This document shows, one piece after another, positions 1 to 16,341 of a stretch of DNA of 59,491 nucleotides. Location of the stretch: contig NZ_JBGCCT010000019.1 in assembly GCF_041260665.1 (NCBI RefSeq), positions 1 to 59,491 of the forward strand, in the 5' to 3' direction. A program made the position numbers and the translations under genes. The DNA comes from Catenulispora sp. GP43 (GTDB lineage Bacteria; Actinomycetota; Actinomycetes; Streptomycetales; Catenulisporaceae). Within the stretch, counting starts at the first letter, position 1, and each line of letters opens with the position of its first letter. The notes beneath the pieces were generated by a model. The model did no database searches. It was given only the letters and a program-made list of their open reading frames with translations, and was not told where the DNA came from.

Positions 1-22
1 CACACTGTTGAGTTCTCAAGAA
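1..22 (-). promoter_or_regulatory. rRNA operon leader, boxA-like antitermination element
   Basis: Read on the minus strand, the first bases contain TTGAGAACTCAACAGTGTG, the actinobacterial 16S rRNA leader element that includes the boxA antitermination signal. The 16S gene itself should start just beyond the left edge of the window and is not seen. The tyrS gene upstream and three promoter-like sites between tyrS and this element agree with this reading. Confidence 0.8.
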
Positions 23-130
23 ACAGACGCCCGAACCACTCGACCCCGGAACCTTCGTTCCGATCGGCTGCGACCCGGCGTTGTCAGGTCTTGCTTTGTT
101 TTTCTTTTTTCTTGTCTTGCTTCGCTTTAG

Positions 131-160
131 ATCTTAGCAGATCCTCTGCGTTTTCCGCAA
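131..160 (-). promoter_or_regulatory. candidate rrn promoter, proximal
   Basis: On the minus strand, TTGCGG (155-160) and TAAGAT (131-136) are 18 bp apart, a good sigma70/HrdB-type promoter. It is the closest to the rRNA leader of three candidates in this 534-bp gene-free region. Inferred from sequence match and location only. Confidence 0.5.
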
Positions 161-242
161 TTTCAGCCGGTTTTCATCAACCAGTGCTTTATTGCTTTTG
201 CTTCGGGCGGGATTTAATGTCCCGTTCCTCGGCGGTTCCCAG

Positions 243-272
243 ACTGTATCGGACTCTGTGGCCGGCGACCAA
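243..272 (-). promoter_or_regulatory. candidate rrn promoter, middle
   Basis: On the minus strand, TTGGTC (267-272) and TACAGT (243-248) are separated by 18 bp. The match is weaker than at the other two sites. It lies between tyrS and the 16S leader, where actinomycete rrn operons carry several tandem promoters. Confidence 0.35.
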
Positions 273-452
273 ATCGGCGCCGTCAGGGTCCTGATGCATC
301 CGAAGACGCCGACACGGCACCTGCGGCGCTTCGCTGATCTTCAAGGAGACGATCAGAGCGTCGCACTTGCCGTGGTGGTTTTGTCGCTTCGAATGGCTAC
401 CCGGAGTGATCCCGCGATTGCGTTGATCCTACCTGGTGGGCAACGTCTAGTA

Positions 453-481
453 ACTATACGCGTGGCTGCCGTTCACGTCAA
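453..481 (-). promoter_or_regulatory. candidate rrn promoter, distal
   Basis: On the minus strand, TTGACG (476-481) and TATAGT (453-458) are exactly 17 bp apart, the best promoter match in the region. It sits 54 bp after the tyrS stop codon and points at the rRNA leader, so it most likely drives the rRNA operon. Confidence 0.65.
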
Positions 482-534
482 ATTCACCATGATCGGCAGC
501 CACAGCGGCAGCTCGAGACCAGGTCAGGCGGGGG

Positions 535-1797
535 TCAGTCCCCGACCTCGACCGAGCCCAGGGTCCGCTTCCCGCGCCGCAGGACCAGCCAGCGGCCGTG
601 CAGCAGGTCCTCCTTCGTGGGTGTCTCGTCCTCGGCCTCGATCTTGCGGTTGTTCACGTACGCGCCGCCCTCGTTGATGGTCCGGCGGCCGGCGCCACGG
701 CTGGCGACCAGGCCGGTGTCGGCGAGCAGCTGCGCGACCGGTACCAGTTCGGTGACCTTTGTGCCGGGCAGTTCGGCCAGGGCCGCGCGCAGCGTGGGCT
801 CGTCGAGCTCGGCCAGGTCGCCCTGGCCGAACAGGGCCTTGGACGCCGCGATCACCTGCGCGGTGGCCTCGGCCCCGTGCACCAGCGTGGTGACCTCCTC
901 AGCGAGCGCCTTCTGGGCCGCGCGCATCTGCGGCTTCTCCGCGGTCAGGCGCTCCAGTTCCTCGATCTCCTCGCGGGACCGGAAGCTGAACACCTTCAGG
1001 TAGCTGATCACCATGGCGTCCTCGGAGTTCAGGAAGAACTGGTAGAACGCGTACGGCGTCATCAAGTCCGCGGAGAGCCACACGGTGCCGGACTCGGTCT
1101 TGCCGAACTTGGTCCCGTCCGCCTTCAGCAGCAGCGGCGTGGCCAGTGCGTGCACCGAGACGCCCTCGGCCTTGTGGATCAGGTCGACGCCGGCGGTGAT
1201 GTTGCCCCACTGGTCGCTGCCACCGGTCTGCAGGGTGCAGCCGTACTGCCGGTACAGCTCCAGGTAGTCCAGGCCCTGAAGGATCTGGTAGCTGAACTCC
1301 GTGTAGCTGATCCCGGCCTCGGAGTTCAGGCGCGCGCTCACCGCGTCCTTGGACAGCATCTTCCCGACCCGGAAGTGCTTACCGATGTCCCGCAGGAAGT
1401 CGATCGCGGTCATCGGGGCGGTCCAGTCCAGGTTGTTCACCACCCGCGCGGCGTTGGCGCCCTCGAAGGAGATGAACCGGGAGACCTGCTCGCGGATCTT
1501 CTCGACCCACTCCGCGACGGTCTCCTTGCTGTTCAGCGTGCGCTCGGCGTTCGGCTTGGGGTCGCCGATCAGTCCGGTCGAGCCGCCGACCAGGATCAGC
1601 GGGACGTGGCCCGCCTCCTGGATGCGCCGGGCGGCGATCATCTGGACGAGGTTGCCGAAGTGCAGGCTGGGCGCGGTCGGGTCGAAGCCCACATAGAAGG
1701 TGACCGGCCCGTCGGCGAACGCTTTACGCAGCGCGTCCTCATCGGTGGACAGGGCCAGCAGCCCGTGCCACTTCAGGTCCTCGACGATGTCGGTCAC
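535..1797 (-). CDS. tyrS: tyrosyl-tRNA synthetase
   Basis: Charges tRNA-Tyr with tyrosine in the cytoplasm. The 420-residue length is typical of bacterial TyrS (class I, TyrRS1 type). The HIGH-like motif appears as PTAPSLHFGN near residue 41-50, the KMSKS-like loop as KFGKTESG near 230, and the C-terminal S4 RNA-binding domain as RRTINEGGAYVNNRKI. The start is GTG at 1797 with a GAGG Shine-Dalgarno about nine bases upstream. The gene lies immediately upstream of a ribosomal RNA operon, an arrangement I recall from other actinomycetes. No frameshift or missing motif is visible, and the assignment is secure. Confidence 0.97.
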   Translation of the reverse strand: MTDIVEDLKWHGLLALSTDEDALRKAFADGPVTFYVGFDPTAPSLHFGNLVQMIAARRIQEAGHVPLILVGGSTGLIGDPKPNAERTLNSKETVAEWVEKIREQVSRFISFEGANAARVVNNLDWTAPMTAIDFLRDIGKHFRVGKMLSKDAVSARLNSEAGISYTEFSYQILQGLDYLELYRQYGCTLQTGGSDQWGNITAGVDLIHKAEGVSVHALATPLLLKADGTKFGKTESGTVWLSADLMTPYAFYQFFLNSEDAMVISYLKVFSFRSREEIEELERLTAEKPQMRAAQKALAEEVTTLVHGAEATAQVIAASKALFGQGDLAELDEPTLRAALAELPGTKVTELVPVAQLLADTGLVASRGAGRRTINEGGAYVNNRKIEAEDETPTKEDLLHGRWLVLRRGKRTLGSVEVGD

Positions 1798-1887
1798 GGT
1801 TATCCCTCGCGGTCATCGCTAGTGGGTGGTCGGTGTCGGACACCAGCCTGCCGTATCGGACGCCGTACGTGCGAACGCGTTCCGGAC

Positions 1888-2505
1888 TCAGGAGGACGTG
1901 GCGGAGCGGACCTTGGGCTTATGGGCCTTATAAGCGCTGACCGTCTTGTCCCCCTCGATCCAGAACCGCCAAGGGATTTCCGCAGCGGAGGACACCCCCA
2001 CCCGCGGACCGGTCGCCACGGTGAAGTCGGCGGACTCCCGCGCCAACACGGTCAACGGACCCCCGTCGCACAAGTCGAGCCCGTTGTCCTCCCGTCCCAG
2101 CCCCAACGCCTTAGTGAGCCGTGCCGGGCCGCGCGCGAGGTCCCGATCGGAGGACCCGAGCCGCGCAGCGCGCGCCAGATCAGCTCCCTCGACGATCTCC
2201 CCGGCGCGGATGAGAACCGCCGAGCACTCCCCGTCGGGGCTACAGACGAAGTTGATGCAGTAGTGCATGCCGTAGGTGAAGTACACATACAGGAATCCCG
2301 GAGGCCCGAACATCACCTCGGTCCGCGCGGTCTTCCCCCTATAGCCGTGGGAAGCGGGATCCAGCGGACCGGCATAAGCCTCGACTTCGGTAATGCGCAG
2401 GACACGGCGGCCCTCCGCACTGTCCCGAACCAGCAGACACCCGAGAAGCTCCGGAGCGACGTCCTCAGATGGGCGGGAGAAGAACGAACGCGGCAGGACA
2501 GGCAT
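1888..2505 (-). CDS. DNA-3-methyladenine glycosylase (AAG/MPG family)
   Basis: Removes alkylated purines such as 3-methyladenine, and often hypoxanthine, at the start of base excision repair. The AAG fold signature is clear: LLGCLLVR near the N-terminus, ITEVEAYAGPLDPASHGYRG carrying the catalytic glutamate, and VMFGPPGFLYVYFTYGMHYC. From ATG at 2505 the product is 205 residues, normal for the bacterial family. A TTG 12 bp upstream (2517) would add four residues; neither start has a strong ribosome binding site. It is codirectional with tyrS, with a 90-bp gap that could hold its terminator or the tyrS promoter. Confidence 0.9.
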   Translation of the reverse strand: MPVLPRSFFSRPSEDVAPELLGCLLVRDSAEGRRVLRITEVEAYAGPLDPASHGYRGKTARTEVMFGPPGFLYVYFTYGMHYCINFVCSPDGECSAVLIRAGEIVEGADLARAARLGSSDRDLARGPARLTKALGLGREDNGLDLCDGGPLTVLARESADFTVATGPRVGVSSAAEIPWRFWIEGDKTVSAYKAHKPKVRSATSS

Positions 2506-2572
2506 GCGATGAGTCAATCACGCGCCACCCACGGCCTTCAGCGGTAACCGGACCCGTCAGCCACCGGACCCG

Positions 2573-3097
2573 TCAGCTACCGGTGCACAGCGCGGACAAC
2601 TCCGCCGAGAGCCCTAAGCCCGTCTCCAGGTACGCCACGAACGTCACGTTGTTAAGCGCTCCCGGTGCACGGTGCTTCCGGATCAGCGCTATAGCGTCCG
2701 CCGCCGTATAGCCGCTCCGTATCAGCACCTCGGCGACGACCAGCCCCGACCGGTTCATCCCGGCCCGGCACCGCACCAGCACCCGTCGGCCGGCGGCGTA
2801 GTCCATGGCGGCCGAGGCCGCGAACTCGTCGACGGCACGGATCTGCCGCGCGGTCAGCACGTCGTCCGGCACCTCCAGCACATGGTGCTCGATCCCGGAA
2901 CCCGGCCCGTACCCCTCCCTGAAGTGCAGGCTGTAGACGACGTCGAACTCGTCGGCCACCACAGCCGTCGTCCAGACCCCGTCCCCGTGGATGTACTCGT
3001 GGCCGCCCATCCACAGCCGCGGTGCCACCTCCGACCACGGCTCGCGCGGGACGTCGTCCCAGTCGCCGTGATCACCCCCGCGCCCCTTGGTCCGCAA
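2573..3097 (-). CDS. dual-specificity/tyrosine phosphatase-like protein
   Basis: Contains the cysteine-dependent phosphatase loop VRCRAGMNRSG, which fits C-x5-R with the catalytic Cys and Arg present although the usual preceding His is replaced by Arg. An upstream Asp-containing segment (EVPDD) could supply the general acid. The 174 residues match small dual-specificity phosphatase domains, and no membrane segment is seen. The start is TTG at 3097, chosen because a strong GGAGGGGGAG Shine-Dalgarno lies just upstream. The substrate cannot be predicted; a protein or phospholipid phosphatase are both possible. It lies downstream of the arginine operon but is separated from it by a strong hairpin. 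Confidence 0.75.
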   Translation of the reverse strand: MRTKGRGGDHGDWDDVPREPWSEVAPRLWMGGHEYIHGDGVWTTAVVADEFDVVYSLHFREGYGPGSGIEHHVLEVPDDVLTARQIRAVDEFAASAAMDYAAGRRVLVRCRAGMNRSGLVVAEVLIRSGYTAADAIALIRKHRAPGALNNVTFVAYLETGLGLSAELSALCTGS

Positions 3098-3136
3098 AGC
3101 AAACTCCCCCTCCGTGAAAGAAACGCCTCACAGAAT

Positions 3137-3180
3137 GCCGAATGCGTCGCTGGAAGACTACTCTCAGCGACGCATTCGGC
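3137..3180 (-). terminator. hairpin terminator after argH
   Basis: A perfect 16-bp inverted repeat (3137-3152 and 3165-3180) with a 12-nt loop lies in the gap between argH and the phosphatase gene. On the minus strand a moderately T-rich segment follows. It probably ends transcription of the arginine operon. Confidence 0.75.
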
Positions 3181-3197
3181 GTGAAGTCGTCAGCGCG

Positions 3198-7394
<4,197 letters not shown>

Positions 7395-7398
<4 letters not shown>

Positions 7399-8306
7399 GC
7401 CGGCACCACCATCGTTCCGATCCCCTCGTCGGTGAAGACCTCCAGCAGCAGTGCGTGCGGCACCCGGCCGTCCAGCACGTGGGCGCGCGGCACTCCCCCG
7501 CGCACGGCCCGCAGGCACGCCTCCATCTTCGGCACCATCCCGCTGGCCAGCGTCGGCAGAAGTTCGGCCAGCTCGTCGGCGGACAGCCGGCTGATCACCT
7601 CGTCGGAGGCCGGCCAGTCCGCGAACAGGCCCTCGACGTCGGTGAGGACCACCAGCTTCTCCGCGCCGAGCCCGACGGCCAGCGCCGCGGCGGCGGTGTC
7701 GGCGTTGACGTTGTAGACGCCGGGGCCGTCGGCGGCGCGGGCGATGGAGGACACGACCGGGATGCGGCCGTCGTCCAGCAGGGCGTTGATGGCGCCGGGG
7801 TTGACGGCCTCGATGTCGCCGACCCGGCCGATGTCCACGGCGGCGCCGTCGACGACCGCGTGCCGTTTGACGGCCTTGAGCGTGTCGGCGTCCTCGCCGG
7901 ACATGCCGACGGCGAAGGGGCCGTGCTCGTTGATGATCCCGACGATGTCCCGCTGCACCTGGCCGGTGAGCACCATGCGGACCACGTCCATGGTCTCGTC
8001 GGTGGTGACCCGCAGGCCGCCGGCGAAGCGGTGCTCGATGCCCAGGCGGTCGAGCTGGGCGTTGATCTGCGGGCCGCCGCCGTGCACGACCACCGGCCGA
8101 AGGCCCGCGTAGCGCAGGAAGACGATGTCCTTGGCGAACGCCGCCTCCAGCTCCTTGTCGATCATGGCGTTGCCGCCGAACTTCACCACGATGGTCTTGC
8201 CGTGCAGGGCCGACAGCCACGGCAGGGCCTCGGTGAGGATGCCGGCCTTGGCCAGGGCCTCGTGCTTGCGCGCGTGGGTCGCCTTGGTGCTCTGAACGGT
8301 GCTCAC
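7395..8306 (-). CDS. argB: acetylglutamate kinase
   Basis: Phosphorylates N-acetylglutamate, usually the arginine-feedback step. Amino acid kinase motifs VVKFGGNAM and [11 protein letters not shown] are present. I place the start at GTG 8306, which overlaps the argJ stop (GTGA) and gives 303 residues, the normal size; an ATG further upstream would extend 18 codons into argJ. The N-terminal segment before the kinase core resembles arginine-sensitive enzymes, but feedback regulation is inferred. Confidence 0.95.
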
Positions 8307-9454
8307 GAGGAGTACGCCGAGTTCTCGTGCACATACCCGGGCGTCAGGTCGTTGGTCCACACGGTCGCCGAGGAGGTGCCGGCGGCCAGGTTTACGGTGA
8401 CCTTCACCTCGCGGCCGGTGAGGTCGACCAGGTCGCGGTCCTCGCCGACACCGCCGTCGCGGCAGACCCAGACGCCGTTGATGGCCACGGAAAGCTGGTC
8501 GGCCTCGAAGGTCGCACTAGTGGTACCTACGGCGGACAGCACCCGGCCCCAGTTCGGGTCGTTGCCGTACATCGCGCACTTGAACAGGTTGCTGCGGGTG
8601 ACCGCCTTGGCGACCTGGACCGCCTCGTCCTCGGTGGCCGCCCGTACTACCTCCACGGCGATGTCCTTGGTTGCGCCCTCGGCATCGCCGACGAGCTGGC
8701 GCGCCAAGTCCGCGCACACGGTGGTGACGGCGGCCTGGAACTCGTCCGGGTCCGGGGTGGTCCCGGAGGCCCCGGAGGCCAGCAGCAGGACGGTGTCGTT
8801 GGTGGACATGCAGCCATCGGAGTCAACACGGTCGAAGGTGACGTTCGTGGCGGCGCGCAGTACGCCGTCCAGCGTCGCGGCGTCGGCCACCGCGTCGGTG
8901 GTGAGTACGACGAGCATGGTGGCCAGGCCCGGAGCCAGCATCCCGGCGCCCTTGGCCATCCCGCCGACGACGTAGCCGCTGCCCCGGGCCTCGGCGGTCT
9001 TGGCGACGGTGTCGGTGGTCATGATCGCGGTCGCGGCGTCCGGTCCGCCGTCGGCGGCCAGCGCTCCAGTGGCGGTCTTCAGCCCGGACAGCAGCGCGTC
9101 CATCGGCAGCCGGACGCCGATCAGGCCGGTGGAGCACACGGCGACCTCGGCGGCCGAGGCCTCCAGCAGCGCGGCGGCGTCCTCGGCGGTCTTGTGCGTG
9201 TCCTGGAACCCGGCCGGGCCGGTGCAGGCGTTCGCGCCGCCGGAGTTCAGGACCACGGCCTTGACCTCGCCGCCCTTGAGCACCTGCTCGGACCACACCA
9301 CCGGGGCGGCCTTCACGCGGTTGGAGGTGAACACGCCTGCGGCGGCGGTCAGCGGGCCGTCGTTGACGACCAGGGCGAGGTCCGGGTTCCCGGAGGCCTT
9401 GATCCCGGCGGCGATCCCCGCGGCCCGGAAGCCCTTCGCGGAGGTGACACTCAT
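8303..9454 (-). CDS. argJ: bifunctional glutamate N-acetyltransferase/ornithine acetyltransferase
   Basis: Recycles the acetyl group from N-acetylornithine to glutamate, and in bifunctional forms also acetylates glutamate from acetyl-CoA. The self-cleavage motif ATML is seen in [15 protein letters not shown]; cleavage before the Thr would give alpha and beta chains. The 383 residues are typical. Its presence indicates the cyclic arginine pathway. It follows argC by 34 bp. Confidence 0.95.
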   Translation of the reverse strand: MSVTSAKGFRAAGIAAGIKASGNPDLALVVNDGPLTAAAGVFTSNRVKAAPVVWSEQVLKGGEVKAVVLNSGGANACTGPAGFQDTHKTAEDAAALLEASAAEVAVCSTGLIGVRLPMDALLSGLKTATGALAADGGPDAATAIMTTDTVAKTAEARGSGYVVGGMAKGAGMLAPGLATMLVVLTTDAVADAATLDGVLRAATNVTFDRVDSDGCMSTNDTVLLLASGASGTTPDPDEFQAAVTTVCADLARQLVGDAEGATKDIAVEVVRAATEDEAVQVAKAVTRSNLFKCAMYGNDPNWGRVLSAVGTTSATFEADQLSVAINGVWVCRDGGVGEDRDLVDLTGREVKVTVNLAAGTSSATVWTNDLTPGYVHENSAYSS

Positions 9455-9488
9455 TGTTCGGCTCCCACTTCCATGCTGTCTGTGGTGG

Positions 9489-13687
<4,199 letters not shown>

Positions 13688-13759
13688 GCCGGCGCCTGCC
13701 ACGACACCCCGGTTCGGCCAGCCCCCTCCGACCGGCCGACCCGGTATACGTGCGCAGAC

Positions 13760-13796
13760 CGCGGTCTGCCCGCCGCCCCACGACGGGCAGACCGCG
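13760..13796 (+). terminator. hairpin after the AfsR-like gene
   Basis: A perfect 13-bp inverted repeat (13760-13772, 13784-13796) with an 11-nt loop lies 73 bp after the stop codon. It has no T-tract, as is common for actinomycete terminators. The rest of 13688-13966 shows no gene. Confidence 0.65.
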
Positions 13797-13966
13797 TGCT
13801 CAGGCCCCCCTGGTCCCAGCGGCCCCCGATGCGGATCCGTTGGAACCCTCCCCTACCAGGTCCCGTTGTGTTCCCTGGTTGTCACCAATTCTGGGCGGGC
13901 ACGCTTGCGTTTGGCTTGCGCGGCGAGTGCGCCGTGCAAGAACGCGGTGACGAAGGGGATTGCGCC

Positions 13967-14329
13967 ATGATCATCAGGGTGTGGCGGGGCTGGACCACGC
14001 CGGGGAACGCCGACGCCTACGAGGCACTGCTGCGCGAGGAGATCACCGGCGAGTCGGTCGACGGCGAGCAGACGCCGGGGATGCTCGGGATCGACGTCAT
14101 GCGGCACGACCCGGACCCGACCGACACCGGAACACCGTCCGAGGTCGAGTTCAGCACCATCATGTACTTCTTCGACTGGGACTCCGTCCGCGCCTTCGCC
14201 GGCCAGGAAACGTACGCCGCGGTCGTCCCCGAAGCCGACCGCGCCCTGCTGACCCGATGGGACACGCAGTCACGGCACTATGACCTGCTGTCGCGCAACG
14301 GGCAGTGGAAAACCCTTGCGGAGGGCTGA
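13967..14329 (+). CDS. conserved hypothetical protein, possible dimeric alpha/beta-barrel (ABM-like)
   Basis: A 120-residue protein beginning MIIRVWRGWTTPGNADAYEALL, a pattern seen in small antibiotic-biosynthesis-monooxygenase-like (ABM) barrel proteins, but the match is by eye and the family is not certain. The start at ATG 13967 has a GAAGGGG Shine-Dalgarno 7 bases upstream. There are no membrane segments and no cofactor motifs. The next gene starts 23 bp later on the same strand, so the two may be cotranscribed. Confidence 0.7.
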   Translation: MIIRVWRGWTTPGNADAYEALLREEITGESVDGEQTPGMLGIDVMRHDPDPTDTGTPSEVEFSTIMYFFDWDSVRAFAGQETYAAVVPEADRALLTRWDTQSRHYDLLSRNGQWKTLAEG

Positions 14330-14352
14330 TCCCGGCGCAAGGATCATGACGT

Positions 14353-14925
14353 ATGACCCAACCCGCTGAACCCGACAAGGCCCTCGCGCCAGGCGTCCTG
14401 CCGCCGGACACCATCGACCTGGACGGCTTCCACCTGCGCCGTCCCACCGCCGAGGACACCGAGGCCCTGCACGAGGCCGTGAAGGCCAGCTTCGCCGAAC
14501 TGCACCCGTGGATGCCCTGGTGCACCGAGCCGGTGGAGATCGAGGCGCAGCGCGGGTTCATCGAACGCTCCGAGACCAGCTGGAGCACACAGACCGCGTT
14601 CAACTGGCTGATCGTGGACGCCGGCGGCCACCTGATCGGGACCATCGGCCTGATGGACCGGATCGGCCCCGGCGGCCTGGAGATCGGCTACTGGCTGCGC
14701 AGCGACGCCACCGGCCGCGGCGTGATGACCCGCGCCACCGCCCGCGTCACCGACATCGCCCTGGCCCTGCCGGGCGTGGAGCGCGTGGAGATCCACTGCG
14801 ACGCCGCGAACGTCCGCAGCGCCGCGGTCCCCCGCCGCCTGGGCTACCGCCTGGACCGCGAGGCCCACACGGAGCCGACCGCCCCCGGCGAGTCGGGACT
14901 GAACCAGTACTGGATCACGCCCTGA
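14353..14925 (+). CDS. GNAT-family N-acetyltransferase (RimJ/RimL type)
   Basis: A 190-residue acetyltransferase with the RimJ/RimL layout: IDLDGFHLRRPTAEDTEAL at the N-terminus, then GGLEIGYWLRSDATGRGVMTRA (acetyl-CoA binding, in place of the classical QxxGxG), and the strand motif ERVEIHCDAANVRSAAVPRRLGY. The substrate could be a ribosomal protein N-terminus or a small molecule. It is followed after 32 bp by a P-loop kinase gene on the same strand. Confidence 0.85.
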   Translation: MTQPAEPDKALAPGVLPPDTIDLDGFHLRRPTAEDTEALHEAVKASFAELHPWMPWCTEPVEIEAQRGFIERSETSWSTQTAFNWLIVDAGGHLIGTIGLMDRIGPGGLEIGYWLRSDATGRGVMTRATARVTDIALALPGVERVEIHCDAANVRSAAVPRRLGYRLDREAHTEPTAPGESGLNQYWITP

Positions 14926-14957
14926 AGCAGCCCGGGGACGAGGCGGCGCACGCGGCG

Positions 14958-15455
14958 ATGGCGGACGCCACCGACGCGGCGGACGGGCCCGTCGTGTACC
15001 TGCTGGCCGGGCTGACCGGCTCCGGGAAGACGACGTACGCACGGCGCCTGGAAGCCGAAGGCGCCCTGCGGCTGTCGGTCGACGAAGAGGTCTTCGCCCG
15101 CCACGGCCGCCACGGCATCGACTACCCGGAGCAGGAGTACCCGCAGCGCGAGGCACCGGTGCTCCGGGACATCGAGCGCCGCCTGGCCGAAGCGGTCCGG
15201 GCGGGCCGCTCGGTCGTGCTGGACTACGGCCTGTGGCTGCGCACGGAGCGCGACGCGTACAAGAAGCTGGTCCAGGACGCCGGCGGCCGCTGGCGCCTGA
15301 TCTACCTGAAGGTGGAACGGGCCGAACTGCTGCGCCGCCTGACCGAGCGCAACGCCCGCGAGGACGCCAACGCACTGACGGTGACCCCTGCGATGCTCGA
15401 CGCTTTCTTCGCCCGGTTCGAGGAGCCGGTTGGCGAGGGCGAGCAGAGGCTCTAG
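14958..15455 (+). CDS. P-loop nucleoside-triphosphate kinase, AAA_33 type
   Basis: A 165-residue protein with a Walker A motif LLAGLTGSGKTTYARRL (about 14-30), an acidic strand after it (LSVDEEVF), and the lid-like arginine segment LLRRLTERNARED. It looks like a small-molecule or RNA-end kinase of the T4 Pnkp-kinase/zeta-toxin superfamily. No partner domain is present and the substrate is unknown. The ATG at 14958 overlaps nothing. The C-terminus abuts an in-frame VOC gene fragment across a single TAG stop. Confidence 0.75.
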   Translation: MADATDAADGPVVYLLAGLTGSGKTTYARRLEAEGALRLSVDEEVFARHGRHGIDYPEQEYPQREAPVLRDIERRLAEAVRAGRSVVLDYGLWLRTERDAYKKLVQDAGGRWRLIYLKVERAELLRRLTERNAREDANALTVTPAMLDAFFARFEEPVGEGEQRL

Positions 15456-15659
15456 CATCTGTCCGAGCACCACGGCGACGGCAGCCCGAACGGCGTGGTG
15501 TGGCTGCCGGTCGCCGACGTCGTCGCCCTGCACGCCGAGCTCGGCTCCCATAAGGACGCGCCGATCCGCCCCGGGATCGCCATGGACGCCCCCGGCGGGC
15601 CGACGCTGTCCGTCATCGACCCGTACGGCAACATCCTGCGATTCGCGCAGCCCGGCTAG
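15456..15659 (+). pseudogene. C-terminal fragment of a glyoxalase/bleomycin-resistance (VOC) family gene
   Basis: Directly after the TAG stop of the kinase, and in the same frame, the DNA encodes HLSEHHGDGSPNGVVWLPV and ends with DPYGNILRFAQPG and a stop. This is the C-terminal half of a VOC protein of about 120 residues; its N-terminal half and start codon are missing. It is about 67 codons long and probably not expressed unless TAG is read through. Its stop overlaps the stop of the convergent downstream gene. It is best explained by a deletion that joined two genes. Confidence 0.7.
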
Positions 15660-16180
15660 GCCGGGTCCCCCGCGGCCCGCGAGAGCCGCGTGAACGACAT
15701 CCGCCAGTTGTGCACCCACGTCTGGCCGCCGTCGAAGGAGAACGCCTGCTCCCACTGCGCGCTGTCGGCGTCGAACACGTCCCAGTCGAAGCGCACCTCG
15801 ATCGGCTTGCCGGCCACCGCGTCAGTGCCGTGGAACACCCCGTGCGTGCCCGTCCATCGTCCGACGACCGGCGGGTCGAGGTGGCCGGGGGCCGCGGTGG
15901 AGGTCCAATAGATGCTCCACTGGCCGGCCTCGGGGTCGAACAGGCGCAGCGACATGCCCTGGAAGCTGCTGCCGTCGGGCATCTTGTCGATGGTCAGGTT
16001 GTCGACGTTGCCCAGGACGCCGAGGGTCTGGCGCATCCACTGCACGCCGTCGAACTCCACCCACTCGGTGCACTCCGGGTCGGCCATGGCGGCGAGCTTG
16101 CGGTGGTGGACGTTCCAGGTGCCGGCCAGGAAGTCGAAGTCGTGGCGGCCGTCGTCGATCAGGTTCTCGCTCGTGGTCAT
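15656..16180 (-). CDS. DUF1579-like conserved hypothetical protein
   Basis: A 174-residue cytoplasmic protein starting MTTSENLIDDGRHDFDFLAG, with the FDFLAGTWNVHHRKL motif typical of DUF1579-like lipocalin-fold proteins. Repeated Trp/Phe-rich strands (WSIYWTSTAAPGHLDPPVVG) fit a beta-barrel. Its function is unknown. It is divergent from a methyltransferase gene, with two palindromes in between. An in-frame ATG 30 bp upstream (16210) is possible, but 16180 aligns better with the motif. Confidence 0.75.
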   Translation of the reverse strand: MTTSENLIDDGRHDFDFLAGTWNVHHRKLAAMADPECTEWVEFDGVQWMRQTLGVLGNVDNLTIDKMPDGSSFQGMSLRLFDPEAGQWSIYWTSTAAPGHLDPPVVGRWTGTHGVFHGTDAVAGKPIEVRFDWDVFDADSAQWEQAFSFDGGQTWVHNWRMSFTRLSRAAGDPA

Positions 16181-16204
16181 GACTCCACGATGGACCCCCT
16201 CCCC

Positions 16205-16221
16205 TGACATCTCTTGTCAGT
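16205..16221. promoter_or_regulatory. 17-bp palindrome, candidate operator
   Basis: CTGACA-N5-TGTCAG lies 25 bp upstream of the start of the DUF1579-like gene, in the divergent intergenic region. Symmetry and position suggest a repressor site; no cognate regulator can be named. Confidence 0.4.
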
Positions 16222-16286
16222 GATCTGCCGGAACTTTCGAAGGATCGAGGCATCGAAGGATCTTGCGCTCGGCCCACGCCGCATCC

Positions 16287-16325
16287 TATCTTCTCGATGT
16301 ATCGAACCGATACATCGAGAAGATA
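16287..16325. promoter_or_regulatory. 39-bp perfect palindrome upstream of the methyltransferase gene
   Basis: Arms of 18 bp (16287-16304 and 16308-16325) match perfectly around a 3-nt centre. The core reads GATGTATCG-AAC-CGATACATC. The right arm ends immediately before the AAAGGAG Shine-Dalgarno of the methyltransferase. It could be a repressor operator or an mRNA hairpin that masks the ribosome binding site. Confidence 0.7.
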
Positions 16326-16341
16326 CAAAGGAGCCTGTGCG

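Noticed and set aside
598-2547. Long open frame opposite tyrS and the glycosylase gene
   Set aside because: It spans two real minus-strand genes and the gap between them; the composition is that of an antisense shadow.
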